From: Sphingosinicella sp. CPCC 101087
Lineage (GTDB): Bacteria; Pseudomonadota; Alphaproteobacteria; Sphingomonadales; Sphingomonadaceae
Assembly (NCBI RefSeq): GCF_004151485.1
Contig: NZ_SBFF01000007.1
Span: 186,001 to 250,000 of the forward strand
DNA length: 64,000 nucleotides
Direction: 5' to 3'
Part shown: piece by piece, positions 49,278-59,526 of the stretch
Layout of the letters: every line of letters starts with the position of its first letter
How positions within the stretch are numbered: position 1 is the first letter of the stretch
The notes under the pieces: generated by a model
Told to the model about the DNA's origin: nothing
Seen by the model: only the letters and a program-made list of their open reading frames with translations
Database searches by the model: none
Made by a program: the position numbers and the translations under genes

Positions 49278-51488
49278 TCATATCCCCAGATTCTTCAGCG
49301 CCACCCGGATCAGGAACGTGTTGCCACGCCGCGCGTCTCCAGTCGTCTCATAGTCGCGCCGCCAGGTGACGCCAAGCTCGATGCAGTCGTCGTCATAAAG
49401 GATGCCGAGACGGTGACGCACCGGATCGTACCCGTCGGCGAGCGAAAGCTGATCTTCCCGCCGCCCGGTCAGGTCTATCACGGTGGAGCCGAAGATCGAC
49501 CAGTAGCGGGCGAAGCCGACGCGGCCGCCGAGCCTGATCTCCTCCCGATCGCGCAGATCCTCAATGGCCGGATCGATGTTGCGGTCGAGCCTCAGGTAGC
49601 CGACCGTGGCATAGGTCTGGCGGCCGCCGACCGTGGCGTCGATCTCGTTGCGCCGGATGGCGAAGCTGTTCTTGTCCACCCGGAACCGATGGACGAGGTT
49701 GAGCCGCCGCCCGATCCTCACCGTGGTGCGGCCGACGAAATCGGAGAAGCGGCCCGAAAGTCCGGTGCCGGGCGGGAGGATCGTCTCGCGCGTGCTCAAC
49801 CGGTAGCTCTGGCCGATGTTGGTCCGGACGGAGAGGCCGCGCAGGTCGACGGCCCAGTCGGCCCCGTAAGTGATCCGAACGCCGTCTTCCCAGCGATCAT
49901 AGCCGGGGAAGCGGTTCAGGGCGAACAGGTTCGAATCCTCGAGGTCGACCGAGCGGGCATCCTCGTTGGGAATATCCATATTGTTGGTCGGCGGCGATGC
50001 GACGACCTGGACCCGCGGTGTGACCCGCTGCGTCCCGCCGAGGAAATTGCCGACCAGCGGCCAGCGCAGATCGGCCGCGACGGCGGCGATCAGTCGGCCG
50101 TTCCAGCCTTCCTCGCCGCGATAGATGTCGGTCTGGGTGAGGTGGGTCTGATTGGCGTGGTACATGTCGCCACGGCCGAAGGCGGTGAGCACCAGCTCCT
50201 GGCCGAAGGGCGTAATCCCCCGCCGCTCCCAGCGGGCGCTGGCGAAGGCGCGCTGCGTGTCCTGTCCTTCGGTGCGCAGGATCGAGAGGCTGTTGGTCTG
50301 GACCTCGACCTGGCCGCCCAGCCAGGGATCGTCCAGGCGCCACCGAGCGTCGATCGCCGGCAAGGCGATGGGCTGCATCCCGTCGACGTCGGTGATCCGC
50401 AGCCCCTGAAATGCCCAGCCGGCGATGGAAACATAGCTGTCGGAGCCGATCCGCTCGGCTTCGACCACCGAGCGCAGGCGGTCATCGCGCGAAATGTCGT
50501 AGCGGCTGAGGAAGGTGCGATCGGTGACATAGCGGCCCGCCGCCGTCACACTCCATTCCGGGCTCAGCTGGAAGCGGCCATTGCCCTCGATATAGCCCCT
50601 TATTCCCTTGTCGGCTCCGGGATCCGGCTGCGCCGGATCGAGCGGCAGGCGGGAGCCGTGGGTGATGAAGCCGCGCAGCTGGAAGGCGCCGGTCGAGGTG
50701 AGATGGCGATACTCCGCCTCCAGCATCGGCAGGACGTCGGTATAGACGTGCGGCGTGATCGTGGTGTCGCGGTTCGGCGCCAGCCGGATGTAATAAGGGG
50801 CGCTGACCTCGAAGCCGTTGCGGCGGCTGAAACGGATGTCGGGGACCAGCAGGCCGCTGCCGCCCCCCTGGCTGCCGTCCGGATGCGACAGGCCGGGCAA
50901 GGCGATGATCGGCCTTCCGAACAGGTTGAGGCTGGCGCCTTCATAGGTGATCCGGTGGCGGACCGGATCGTGGACGACGCGCACCGCGTTGATCTGCCAG
51001 GTCGGCTCGCGCGGACAGCCGTCCGCGTCGACCACGGCGCAGGGCGTGTAGGCGGCATTCTCCAGCGTCGTGAAGCCTTCCTCGCGCTGCGCCCGGACCG
51101 CCGCCAGCCGTCCGCCATCCTCGAGCACGAGCAGCAGATTCTCGATCATGCCGTCGCGAAGATTGTCCTCGAGAAGGACGTTGTCGCCATAAGCGACGTC
51201 GCCGGCCGGACTGGTCACGCGGACGCCGCCTTGCGCGCGCACCTCCCCGCTCGCCCGGTCCCAGGTGACGGAGTCGGCGCGAAGGCGATAGCCCTCGCGG
51301 TTCATGCGCACCTCGCCGGAGACGGTGACGACGTCGCTATTGTGATCGTAAGTGAGCTGGTCGGCGCTGAACGCGATCGTGTCCGACGCCTCGGCCGCCG
51401 GAGCGTCGGGGACCTGCGCCGAGGCCGCATAGGAAGCGGTCAGCAACAGAGGCAGCGCGGTGCGGCAGATCGTTTGAAAAGTCTTCAC
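49278..51488 (-). CDS. lptD: LPS-assembly outer-membrane protein LptD
   Basis: 736 residues from a GTG. Signal peptide, then an N-terminal OstA/LptA-like jellyroll (SADQLTYDHNSDVVTVSGEVRMNREGYRLRADSV), the LptD plug region with Cys residues (YTPCAVVDADGCPREPTW) and a large C-terminal barrel ending in FLIRVALKNLGI. It inserts lipopolysaccharide into the outer leaflet. First gene of the operon with surA; divergent from pepA. Confidence 0.95.
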   Translation of the reverse strand: MKTFQTICRTALPLLLTASYAASAQVPDAPAAEASDTIAFSADQLTYDHNSDVVTVSGEVRMNREGYRLRADSVTWDRASGEVRAQGGVRVTSPAGDVAYGDNVLLEDNLRDGMIENLLLVLEDGGRLAAVRAQREEGFTTLENAAYTPCAVVDADGCPREPTWQINAVRVVHDPVRHRITYEGASLNLFGRPIIALPGLSHPDGSQGGGSGLLVPDIRFSRRNGFEVSAPYYIRLAPNRDTTITPHVYTDVLPMLEAEYRHLTSTGAFQLRGFITHGSRLPLDPAQPDPGADKGIRGYIEGNGRFQLSPEWSVTAAGRYVTDRTFLSRYDISRDDRLRSVVEAERIGSDSYVSIAGWAFQGLRITDVDGMQPIALPAIDARWRLDDPWLGGQVEVQTNSLSILRTEGQDTQRAFASARWERRGITPFGQELVLTAFGRGDMYHANQTHLTQTDIYRGEEGWNGRLIAAVAADLRWPLVGNFLGGTQRVTPRVQVVASPPTNNMDIPNEDARSVDLEDSNLFALNRFPGYDRWEDGVRITYGADWAVDLRGLSVRTNIGQSYRLSTRETILPPGTGLSGRFSDFVGRTTVRIGRRLNLVHRFRVDKNSFAIRRNEIDATVGGRQTYATVGYLRLDRNIDPAIEDLRDREEIRLGGRVGFARYWSIFGSTVIDLTGRREDQLSLADGYDPVRHRLGILYDDDCIELGVTWRRDYETTGDARRGNTFLIRVALKNLGI

Positions 51489-51595
51489 CAGGGTGCCTTG
51501 AGGCCTGACGCGGGCGCCAGCCTATTGCACCGGAGGCCGCCGGCTGCAATGGCGGCAGTTTCCGCATACAGCTTTCGCGCGAGGAGATCCGCGTC

Positions 51596-53071
51596 GTGAT
51601 CAAGGTCAGTTTCGCCGCCAAGCGTCCAAAAGGCGCCTATGCGCTCGCCGTGCCCGTCCGCAGCGACGACATGCTGCACGACCGGCTGGCGGGCCTGGAC
51701 GACAGCGCGCGCACGCTGGCTGCCCGGTCCGCGGAGGCGCAGCGGTTCGAGCGCGAAATCGGTGCGATTGCCGAGACGTTCATCGAGGAAGGCGATATCG
51801 CCCGCCGGCTCCTCCTGGTCGGCTATGGCGGCCGCCAGGAGAGCGCGGCAACCCACGAGCGGGTTGGGGGCGCCCTGACCGCCAAGCTGCTGACCTCGGG
51901 CGAGACGAAACTGGTGATCGATGCGGCCGGGCTCGACGCCCGATCGGCGGCGCGACTGGCGTTCGGCGCGGCGGCGCGCAGCTGGCGGCACGACGTCTAT
52001 CGGACCCGGCTCGGGCGCAAGCAGAGGCCGACGCTCGAGGAAGTGATCATCGTCGGCGCAGACAAGGGCGTCGAGGCGGAATGGAAGCGCGAGGCGGCGG
52101 TGCTGAAAGGCCTCGACCTCACCCGCCAGCTGGTCAGCGACCCCCCCAACATCATCTATCCCGAAACCTTCGTGGACAAGGTGCGCGAGGCCATGGACGG
52201 CCTCGGCGTCGAGATCCAGGTGCTCGACGAGAAAGCGATGCGCAAGCTCGGCATGGGTGCGCTGCTCGGCGTTGCCCAGGGTTCGGCGCGGCCGCCGCGG
52301 CTGCTGGCGATGCGCTGGAAGGGCGCGCCTTCGTCGAAGAGGAATGTCGCGTTCATCGGCAAGGGCATCACCTTCGATACCGGCGGCATCTCGATCAAGC
52401 CGGCCCAAGGCATGGAAGCGATGAAGTGGGACATGGGCGGGGCCGGAGCGGTGGCCGGCGCGATTCTGGCGCTGGCGGCGCGCAAGGCCAAGGCCAATGT
52501 GGTGGGCGTATGCGTGCTCGCCGAGAACATGCCCGATGGCAATGCCCAGCGGCCGGGCGACATCGTCACCTCCATGTCGGGCCAGACGATCGAGGTGATC
52601 AACACCGACGCCGAAGGGCGGCTTGTGCTCGCCGACGCGATGACCTGGACGCAGCGGGAGCACAAGCCGGAGGTGATGATCGACCTGGCCACGCTGACCG
52701 GAGCGATGATCGTCAGCCTCGGCCACGAATATGGCGGCCTGTTCGCCAATGACGACGGCCTGGCCGAGCGGCTCGCGGAGGCGGGTCGGGAGAGCGGAGA
52801 CAAATTGTGGCGGATGCCGATGGGCGATGCCTATGACAAGATCATGGATTCGCCCATTGCCGACATGAAGAATGCCGGCGCCCGCGAGGCGGGATCGATC
52901 ACTGCCGCCTGCTTCCTCGGCCGCTTCGTCGAAGAAGGCGTGAAATGGGCGCATCTCGACATTGCCGGAATGGTCTGGGCCGACAAGCCGAGCCACCTCT
53001 ACGACAAAGGCGCGACCGGCTACGGCGTCGCCCTGCTCGACCGCTACGTTGCGGACAATCACGAAGGGTAG
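51596..53071 (+). CDS. pepA: Leucyl aminopeptidase (M17)
   Basis: 491 residues from a GTG with GAGGAG 9 bp upstream. Signature NTDAEGRLVLADAMTW with the metal-binding Asp/Glu; GKGITFDTGGISIKPAQGMEAMKWDMGGAGAV carries the catalytic Lys and Asp ligands. Cytoplasmic, two-metal. Some M17 enzymes also bind DNA. The N-terminal domain is more divergent than the catalytic one, as usual. Confidence 0.93.
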   Translation: MIKVSFAAKRPKGAYALAVPVRSDDMLHDRLAGLDDSARTLAARSAEAQRFEREIGAIAETFIEEGDIARRLLLVGYGGRQESAATHERVGGALTAKLLTSGETKLVIDAAGLDARSAARLAFGAAARSWRHDVYRTRLGRKQRPTLEEVIIVGADKGVEAEWKREAAVLKGLDLTRQLVSDPPNIIYPETFVDKVREAMDGLGVEIQVLDEKAMRKLGMGALLGVAQGSARPPRLLAMRWKGAPSSKRNVAFIGKGITFDTGGISIKPAQGMEAMKWDMGGAGAVAGAILALAARKAKANVVGVCVLAENMPDGNAQRPGDIVTSMSGQTIEVINTDAEGRLVLADAMTWTQREHKPEVMIDLATLTGAMIVSLGHEYGGLFANDDGLAERLAEAGRESGDKLWRMPMGDAYDKIMDSPIADMKNAGAREAGSITAACFLGRFVEEGVKWAHLDIAGMVWADKPSHLYDKGATGYGVALLDRYVADNHEG

Positions 53072-53210
53072 GGGCCCGACCCCTTCCGAACAATCGGCCG
53101 GGCGGCCGGGGGGCCGCGATCTGGGCACCTTGTCGCTCGATCGAGGCGGCGCGGGACTATGGCCGTCCGCGATTCTGCATCCAAGCTCCCACCGGTAGCT
53201 CGAGCCGCCG

Positions 53211-54446
53211 TCAGGCGCAGGCAAGTGCCACAAGCGCCTGCTCGGCAGCCCTAACGCCGGTGAGACAGGCGCCGTGCGCCGTCGAGAAGACGTGGCGCGA
53301 ACAGGCTTCGCCGGCGAAGAACAAGCGGTTCTCGACCGGGGCCGCGAGCTGCCGGCGCGCGGCGGAATGGCCAGGAAGCGCATGGCTGTACGACCCGCCG
53401 AAATGGCCCGCCGCGCCCCAGGCTGAGCCGACAAGCGGGCGCAATCTCGCGCGGAAGCCGCTTCCGAACAATGCCGCAAGCTCCTCCATCGCAAACTCGG
53501 CCGCTCCCGCTTCGCCCTCGGCCTCGAGGGCGCGCGCGTGGGGCCCGCCGAAAAAAGCTTCGATCACCGGCCGGCCGAACGGCCTGAGATAGTAGCTTCC
53601 CGTCTCGGCGCGATGAGGATTGCCGATCAGATGGCGGTCGGGCTCGATCTCCCCCGCGCCGTCGAGAGCCAGGAACATCTTGTTCGCCAGGCCGAGGGGC
53701 AACCGCTCCGCGGCTTCGGTCTTGGCGTCGAGCGGCGGATCGAAGCGCAGGCGTTCGGCGGCGAGCACGGCCGTCCCCACGGTGACGATCGCGGCGCGCG
53801 CCGAGAGCGTGCCCTGCGGAGTATGGAGCGCGAGCCGGGCACCCGCGCGATCCACACGCTCGACGGAGCAATCGAGCGCGATCGGCAGGCCGGATGCGGC
53901 AGAAGAGATCAGGGTGCCATAGCCGGCCGGAATGCGCCAGTTGGTGCCGCTGTCCGCCGCGTCATAGGCCTGCTCGTCGCGTACGGAGATCGAGGAGAGC
54001 GATGCCCCGCTGATGTAGAAGCTGCGCGTCTCCAGATAGGCATTCCAGGGCGAGGCGGGTTCAAGCGCGTCGGCGGCGCAGTCGCTCACCGGAGGCGCCT
54101 CGCGTCGCCGCCGCTCGAATGCCTCCGATGCCGCGGCCGCCGCCGACTGCTCCTCGGGCGGGAAGCCCAGGTCCGCATATTGGCGACCCCAGTCCGGCGG
54201 CCTCCGGTCCACGGCGAAGCCGAGGCGCTCGGCGAGCTGCAGCCAGGGATTGCGATCCGCCGAATGCAGCCAACCGCAACCGAGATCGAGCGGCAGACCG
54301 GCCCGCTCCAGGGTCCAAGCCCGCCCGCCTATCCGGTCGCCCGCCTCGACGATGAGGAAGGAGAGAGGCTCGCGCGCCAGCCGGCGGCCGGCTGCGATTC
54401 CGGCCGCGCCGGCACCTATGATGATGACATCCAACTCTGCCGCCAT
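53211..54446 (-). CDS. Flavin-containing amine oxidase-family protein
   Basis: 411 residues from the ATG at 54446 (GGAGG upstream; an upstream ATG at 54491 would add 15 residues). FAD motif VIIIGAGAAGIAAGRRLA with GDRIGGRAWT, and the C-terminal FFAGEACSRHVFSTAHGACLTGVRAAEQAL typical of monoamine oxidases and polyamine oxidases. Substrate unknown. Convergent with pepA. Confidence 0.88.
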   Translation of the reverse strand: MAAELDVIIIGAGAAGIAAGRRLAREPLSFLIVEAGDRIGGRAWTLERAGLPLDLGCGWLHSADRNPWLQLAERLGFAVDRRPPDWGRQYADLGFPPEEQSAAAAASEAFERRRREAPPVSDCAADALEPASPWNAYLETRSFYISGASLSSISVRDEQAYDAADSGTNWRIPAGYGTLISSAASGLPIALDCSVERVDRAGARLALHTPQGTLSARAAIVTVGTAVLAAERLRFDPPLDAKTEAAERLPLGLANKMFLALDGAGEIEPDRHLIGNPHRAETGSYYLRPFGRPVIEAFFGGPHARALEAEGEAGAAEFAMEELAALFGSGFRARLRPLVGSAWGAAGHFGGSYSHALPGHSAARRQLAAPVENRLFFAGEACSRHVFSTAHGACLTGVRAAEQALVALACA

Positions 54447-54626
54447 GCGTGCCTCCGCGGGGCAGATGCCCGGCAATGCCGATGGTTCCATCCGCCCAGA
54501 TCCAATATGCGACGGGGTCGGCGAGCCGATACCGCGATCGATCGCTCAATCCTGGCGCTTGCTCCGGCGCTGCGCCGCGCCTAGAGAGCCGCCGCAATCT
54601 CATCCAGACACGGAGCTTTATCGGCC

Positions 54627-55049
54627 ATGGCGACCGAGCGGACCTTTTCGATCATCAAGCCCGACGCGACGCGGCGCAACCTGACCGGCGCGATCACCAA
54701 GATGCTGGAGGATTCCGGCCTGCGCGTCGTCGCCTCGAGGCGCATCCACATGACCAGGGAGCAGGCAGAGGGCTTCTACGCCGTTCACAAGGAACGCCCC
54801 TTCTTCAACGACCTCGTCAGGTTCATGACCTCCGGCCCGGTCGTCGTTCAGGTCCTTGAAGGCGAGAATGCGGTCGCGCGCAACCGCGAGGTGATGGGCG
54901 CGACCAATCCCGAAAATGCCGACGAGGGTACGATCCGCAAGACCTATGCGGAGTCGATCGAGGCGAACAGCGTCCACGGCTCCGACAGCCTGGAAAATGC
55001 GAAGATCGAGATCGACTTCTTCTTCAAGCCGGAAGAGATTGTCGGCTGA
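54627..55049 (+). CDS. ndk: Nucleoside diphosphate kinase
   Basis: 140 residues, standard length. [13 protein letters not shown], the active-site histidine in NSVHGSDS near residue 117, and the R-x-x-M-G-A-T-N-P block are conserved. It equalises NTP pools in the cytoplasm. Followed by a strong terminator at 55096. Confidence 0.96.
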   Translation: MATERTFSIIKPDATRRNLTGAITKMLEDSGLRVVASRRIHMTREQAEGFYAVHKERPFFNDLVRFMTSGPVVVQVLEGENAVARNREVMGATNPENADEGTIRKTYAESIEANSVHGSDSLENAKIEIDFFFKPEEIVG

Positions 55050-55095
55050 TCGCTCCCGGCGCCTGCCGGGATCGGATCATTTCCGCTTACGAGAA

Positions 55096-55131
55096 GCGAG
55101 CCGTTCCGGCTTCACCGGACGGCTCGCTTTT
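55096..55131. terminator. Bidirectional intrinsic terminator
   Basis: GCGAGCCGTTCCGG and CCGGACGGCTCGC form a long stem with one mismatch around TTCA, followed by TTTT on the plus strand (ndk); the minus strand has a shorter T-rich stretch for the gene ending at 55154. Confidence 0.85.
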
Positions 55132-55153
55132 GTTCATGGACTTGCGACCCGGT

Positions 55154-55801
55154 CTATGACCCCGACCGGCTCCGCCAGAGCGCGTCCAGCCGAGCCTGTG
55201 CCTCGCCGGGAGGCACGGCACCGACCCGAGCAAGACCGCGCAGCTTGACTTCGTCGCCGCCGAGCAGGCCGCCTTCCTCGATCCGATAGCCGAGATCATA
55301 GAGGGCGACGTCGGTGTGTCGCTCGCCGCCGACGAAGAAGCCGGTTTCGATTGCGACCGGCAAGCGTGCATCGCCCCGCCGGTCGGCCTCGTCCCGGCGC
55401 AGCCGCACCAATGCCCGTCCGAACCAGCCCGCCTCGATACGCGGCTCGCTCACCGTCTCGACCGCATCCGCCTGCAGCGGCGTGGGGAAGAGAATGCGCT
55501 GATCCTGGATCGTCTGGGCGGGGTCCGCGGGCGCGAGGGCGAGCTTGCGTCCTTCGCGGTCCGGCGTGCCACGCAGCAACAGGGTCTGCGCCGCTGCCGA
55601 GGCCTGGCGGCGCGCCGCCGCCTTGTCCGCTTCCTCCGCGGTTCGCTGCTGATAATTGTTCCACAAGGTCAGGCCGGAAATGGTCACCGCGGCGAGGCCG
55701 AGCAGCTCCGCGAGCGTCAGCCAGCGCCGGCGGGTCTTCGCGGCCTCCGCTTTCTCCGCCGTGCTCGAAGGCGGGGGCGAGGGCGGAATTTCGTCAGTCA
55801 T
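55154..55801 (-). CDS. Hypothetical single-span membrane protein
   Basis: 215 residues from the ATG at 55801, overlapping the purN stop by 8 bp. A short Pro-rich N-terminus, one membrane helix (LAELLGLAAVTISGLTLW) with basic residues before it, a coiled coil, then a soluble domain of about 150 residues (RILFPTPLQADAVETVSEPRIEAGWF, VAIETGFFVGGERHTDVALYDLGYRIEEGG). I do not recognise the family. Co-transcription with purM-purN is clear from the overlap but a metabolic link is not. Confidence 0.7.
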   Translation of the reverse strand: MTDEIPPSPPPSSTAEKAEAAKTRRRWLTLAELLGLAAVTISGLTLWNNYQQRTAEEADKAAARRQASAAAQTLLLRGTPDREGRKLALAPADPAQTIQDQRILFPTPLQADAVETVSEPRIEAGWFGRALVRLRRDEADRRGDARLPVAIETGFFVGGERHTDVALYDLGYRIEEGGLLGGDEVKLRGLARVGAVPPGEAQARLDALWRSRSGS

Positions 55802-56414
55802 CGGACCCGCCTTCCCGACCCTCGCCGATGGCGCCGCGAAGCTCGTGCGCATAGCGTTCGAGCGCGGCCGGGTAGAGCTCGTGCTCCGCCTCGAGCACCC
55901 GCGCGGCGAGGCTGTCGGCATCGTCGCGCGGCAGGATCCGCACCCTCGTCTGGGCGATGACGGGTCCGGAATCCAGGTCCGCCGTCACGACATGGACCGA
56001 GCAGCCGGCATATTCGTCTCCCGCGAGCAGCGCGCGCCGATGCGTGTCGAGACCCTTGTGCAGCGGCAGCAGGGAGGGGTGGATGTTCAGGATTCGGCCC
56101 TCCCACCGTTCCACGAATTCGGGCGACAGCAGGCGCATATAGCCGGCCAGCGCGATCAGCTCGACATCATGCTCGCGGAGCACCGTGTCGAGCTTCTGAT
56201 CGAATAGGCGCCGCTCCATGCCCTTGTGGCTCAAGGACCAGGTCCTGAGACCCAGCCGCTTCGCGAGCACCACCCCGCGCGCCTCGGGCACGTTGGAGGC
56301 GACCAGAACGATCTCGTAGGGCCGGTCCGGATCGCGCCGCTTATGCTCGGCAAGCGCGAGCAGGTTGGAGCCGCGGCCGGAGATCAGGACCGCGACTCGG
56401 ACCTTGTCAGCCAT
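55794..56414 (-). CDS. purN: Phosphoribosylglycinamide formyltransferase
   Basis: 206 residues. [47 protein letters not shown], the catalytic [12 protein letters not shown] and [15 protein letters not shown] are diagnostic. It formylates GAR with 10-formyl-THF, which fhs can provide. Overlaps purM by 8 bp. Confidence 0.96.
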   Translation of the reverse strand: MADKVRVAVLISGRGSNLLALAEHKRRDPDRPYEIVLVASNVPEARGVVLAKRLGLRTWSLSHKGMERRLFDQKLDTVLREHDVELIALAGYMRLLSPEFVERWEGRILNIHPSLLPLHKGLDTHRRALLAGDEYAGCSVHVVTADLDSGPVIAQTRVRILPRDDADSLAARVLEAEHELYPAALERYAHELRGAIGEGREGGSDD

Positions 56415-57501
56415 GGAAGGTGGCGCTCCAGGCGTCCCGGGCGAACCAGGTGCCGCGGCCGCCGGAGACGGTGCAGCCGCGCTCGCCCTCCTCCAGCCGG
56501 CCGATCTCGAAGACCGTTTCCCCCGCTCCGGCAAGAGCGTCGGCGACCTCGGCGGCACGGCCCGGCGGAACGATCGCCACCATGCCGACGCCGCAGTTGA
56601 ACGTACGCGCCATCTCCGCCGGCTCGATGTTGCCCTCGGCGTGGAGGAACGCCATCAGTCGCGGCTGCGGCCAGGCGTCGGCGGAAACATGCGCGTGAAG
56701 CCCCTCGGGCAGCACCCTCGGAACATTCTCGAGCAGCCCGCCGCCGGTGATGTGGGCGAGGGCCGAAATGCCGCCGGCGCGGATTTGCGGGAGAAGCGCG
56801 CGAACATAGATGCGTGTCGGTTCCATGAGCGCGTCGATCAGGAGCCGGTCCTGGTCGAACAAAGCGGGGCGGTCGAGCTTCCAGCCCCGATCCCCCGCAA
56901 GACGGCGGACAAGCGAATAGCCGTTGGAATGGACCCCGGACGAGGCGAGGCCGAGGATGAGATCGCCGGCCGCGACCTTGTCGCCGGTCAGCGCCTGGCC
57001 ACGCTCAACGGCGCCGACGCAGAAACCGGCAAGATCATAGTCGCCGGGCGCGTACATGCCCGGCATTTCCGCCGTCTCGCCGCCGATCAGCGCGCAGCCG
57101 GCGATACGGCAGCCCTGGGCGATCGAGGCGATCACCCGCTCGGCTACCTGGCCTTCGAGTTTTCCGGTCGCGAAATAGTCGAGGAAGAAGAGCGGCTCGG
57201 CGCCCTGCACGACGAGATCGTTCGCGCACATCGCGACGAGGTCGATTCCGACGCCCTCGTGCCGGTCATGGTCGATCGCGAGCTTGAGCTTGGTTCCGAC
57301 CCCGTCATTGGCGGCGACGAGCAGGGGATCGCTGTAGCCGGCCGCCTTGAGATCGAAGAATCCGCCGAAGCCGCCCAGCGACGCGTCGGCGCCGGGGCGG
57401 GCCGTCGCCCGGGCGAGCGGGGCGATCGCCTTGACCAGGGCATTGCCGGCGGCGATGTCCACACCGGCCTTGGCATAGGTATAGGATTCAGGGTCGCTCA
57501 T
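56407..57501 (-). CDS. purM: Phosphoribosylformylglycinamidine cyclo-ligase
   Basis: 364 residues. [50 protein letters not shown] and [16 protein letters not shown] are the conserved PurM blocks. It makes AIR, step five of purine synthesis. The operon is purM-purN-hypothetical, divergent from the DUF2066 gene as is usual in alphaproteobacteria. Confidence 0.96.
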   Translation of the reverse strand: MSDPESYTYAKAGVDIAAGNALVKAIAPLARATARPGADASLGGFGGFFDLKAAGYSDPLLVAANDGVGTKLKLAIDHDRHEGVGIDLVAMCANDLVVQGAEPLFFLDYFATGKLEGQVAERVIASIAQGCRIAGCALIGGETAEMPGMYAPGDYDLAGFCVGAVERGQALTGDKVAAGDLILGLASSGVHSNGYSLVRRLAGDRGWKLDRPALFDQDRLLIDALMEPTRIYVRALLPQIRAGGISALAHITGGGLLENVPRVLPEGLHAHVSADAWPQPRLMAFLHAEGNIEPAEMARTFNCGVGMVAIVPPGRAAEVADALAGAGETVFEIGRLEEGERGCTVSGGRGTWFARDAWSATFHG

Positions 57502-57616
57502 CGGCGCGGGCTTAGATGGGAATCGCCGAAAGTGGAAACCGGTTTTGGAGGCCCCGCTGGCGTGATTGCCTGAGAACAAGCTTGGATTTCCACCCTCGAC
57601 TCGCCAAAAGGCGGCC

Positions 57617-58837
57617 GTGAAGCGTTTCCGCCGTCTCTCCCTCGCCGCGATTCCCGCTGCCATTCTCGCGCTCGTCGCGGGCGCCGGCCTCGTCTACGCC
57701 CAGCTCGAAGGGGAGGATCGCGGCATCCCCCCGATCGACAGCACGAGCAATTTCGAGGTCCTCGGAATCCAGGTCGACGTCAGCGCCGACAATGCCGAAG
57801 AGGCACGAGTCGAAGGCTGGCGGCGAGCCCAGGCGGAAGGCTGGCGCATGCTTTGGTCGCGCACGACCGGCCGGCCGCCGGCGCAGGCGCCGAGGCTCGC
57901 CGATTCGGTGCTGAACTCGATCGTTTCCGGAATCGTCATCGAACAGGAACAGATCGGCCCGCAGCGCTATGTCGCGCGTCTGGGCGTGCTGTTCGACCGG
58001 GCGCGCACGGGCCAGATGCTCGGCGTGCAGGGGCTGGTGCGCCGCTCGGCGCCGATGCTGGTCATCCCGGTGATGACGACGGGTTCGACGCCCTACAGCT
58101 TCGAGTTCCAGAACGAATGGCAGCGGGCCTGGGCCCAGTTCCGCACCGCCGCGAGCCCGATCGACTATGTGCGGACGTCCGGAGCAGGCATCGATCCCTT
58201 GCTGCTCAACCGTGCCCAGGCGGGGCGCCGCGGGCGCGGCTGGTGGCGGATGCTCCTCGACCAATATGGCGCCGCCGACATACTCGTCGCCGAAGTGGAC
58301 CTGCGCCGCCTTTATCCGGGCGGCCCGGCACTCGGCCTGTTCACCGCCCGGTTCGGACCCGACGCCGAGATACTCGGCCGATTCAGCCTGCGCGTCCCCG
58401 CCTCCGGAGACATCGGCCGGATGATGGAAGAGGGCGTGCGGCGGATTGACGCGATCTATACCCGTGCGCTCGAGGCTGGCGTGCTGCTGCCCGATCCGAG
58501 TCTGGTGATCATCGAGCCCGAGGTGCAGGAGGCGGTCGAGGAGGCGGTTCTCGAAATCGAGCTGCCCGAACCGGTCACCCAGGTTCCGGTCGGGCCGATC
58601 GCGACCTTCAATCTCCAGGTCGACACGCCCGACCCGGACTCGGTGCAGCGCGCGGAGCTTGCGATCAGTCGGGTGGGCGGCGTGACCTCGGCAATCACCA
58701 CCAGCCTGGCGCTCGGCGGAACCTCGGTGATGCGCGTGACCTATTCCGGGGACGCCGCCGCTTTCCAGGCTGCCCTGCAATCGCAGGGATGGCAGGTGCA
58801 GGCGATCAACGGCAATACATTGAGAATATCGCGCTAA
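57617..58837 (+). CDS. DUF2066-family membrane-anchored protein
   Basis: 406 residues from a GTG with only a weak AAGG site. An N-terminal signal or anchor ([22 protein letters not shown]), then a conserved domain ([59 protein letters not shown]), and a C-terminal beta-alpha subdomain that resembles a heavy-metal-associated fold ([26 protein letters not shown]) without the CxxC. DUF2066 genes regularly sit between purM and hdaA; function unknown. Confidence 0.8.
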   Translation: MKRFRRLSLAAIPAAILALVAGAGLVYAQLEGEDRGIPPIDSTSNFEVLGIQVDVSADNAEEARVEGWRRAQAEGWRMLWSRTTGRPPAQAPRLADSVLNSIVSGIVIEQEQIGPQRYVARLGVLFDRARTGQMLGVQGLVRRSAPMLVIPVMTTGSTPYSFEFQNEWQRAWAQFRTAASPIDYVRTSGAGIDPLLLNRAQAGRRGRGWWRMLLDQYGAADILVAEVDLRRLYPGGPALGLFTARFGPDAEILGRFSLRVPASGDIGRMMEEGVRRIDAIYTRALEAGVLLPDPSLVIIEPEVQEAVEEAVLEIELPEPVTQVPVGPIATFNLQVDTPDPDSVQRAELAISRVGGVTSAITTSLALGGTSVMRVTYSGDAAAFQAALQSQGWQVQAINGNTLRISR

Positions 58838-58895
58838 TCGGTGAATCGGTCTTGATTCGCAGGGGCCGAGGCGGTCAGGATCCAGGGGAGTGTCG

Positions 58896-59522
58896 ATGGG
58901 GGCGAACCAGATCGCGTTGCCGCTGGACTGGCCGGTCGCCGACCGGGAGGAAGATTTCCTTCTGTCGGAAAGCAACCGCGCGGTCTTCGAGCATTTGCGC
59001 CGCTGGGCGCTTTGGCCGGTCATGGCGACCCTGCTCACCGGACCGCGCAAGTCGGGCCGCAGCCTGCTCGGCCGCATTTTCGTCCGCAAGACCGGCGGGC
59101 GACTGTTCGACAATGCCGAGAGTCATGACGAAGAGACCCTGTTCCACGCCTGGAACGAAGCCCAGGCCCGGCGCAAGCCGCTGCTCGTCATTGCCGACTC
59201 GCCGCCGCCCCGCTGGCAGGTAACGTTGCCCGACCTCAGATCCCGGTTGGCAGCGACGCCGCAGGTCGAGATCGGCCCGCCCGACGACCTCCTGCTCGGT
59301 CAACTGATCGTCAAGCTGCTCGGCGACCGCGGCATCGCGGCGCCGCCGGACCTGCCCGATTATCTGGTGCCGCGGATCGAACGGACCTATCTGGCCGTTC
59401 TCGAGGTGGTGGACGTTCTCGATCATGTCATGCTTTCCCACCATAGGCGGATGACCGTTCCGCTGGCGCGCAAGGCGCTGGACGAGGCGGGGCTGATCGG
59501 ACGGATGAAGGGTCGAGCTTGA
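58896..59522 (+). CDS. hdaA: DnaA-homologue regulator HdaA
   Basis: 208 residues from the ATG at 58896 (AGGGGAG 5 bp before). The N-terminal QIALPLDW is the sliding-clamp-binding motif by which Hda is recruited to DnaN; an AAA-like fold and a C-terminal helical lid ([36 protein letters not shown]) follow. It promotes hydrolysis of DnaA-ATP to limit re-initiation. The Walker A site reads GPRKSGRS with Arg55 instead of Lys (see findings). Precedes ppk1 by 4 bp. Confidence 0.85.
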   Translation: MGANQIALPLDWPVADREEDFLLSESNRAVFEHLRRWALWPVMATLLTGPRKSGRSLLGRIFVRKTGGRLFDNAESHDEETLFHAWNEAQARRKPLLVIADSPPPRWQVTLPDLRSRLAATPQVEIGPPDDLLLGQLIVKLLGDRGIAAPPDLPDYLVPRIERTYLAVLEVVDVLDHVMLSHHRRMTVPLARKALDEAGLIGRMKGRA

Positions 59523-59526
59523 AGCG

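Noticed and set aside
47460-51599. A 1379-residue plus-strand frame opposite pdxA-surA-lptD
   Set aside because: Shadow of three well-supported minus-strand genes; GC-rich DNA gives long antisense frames.
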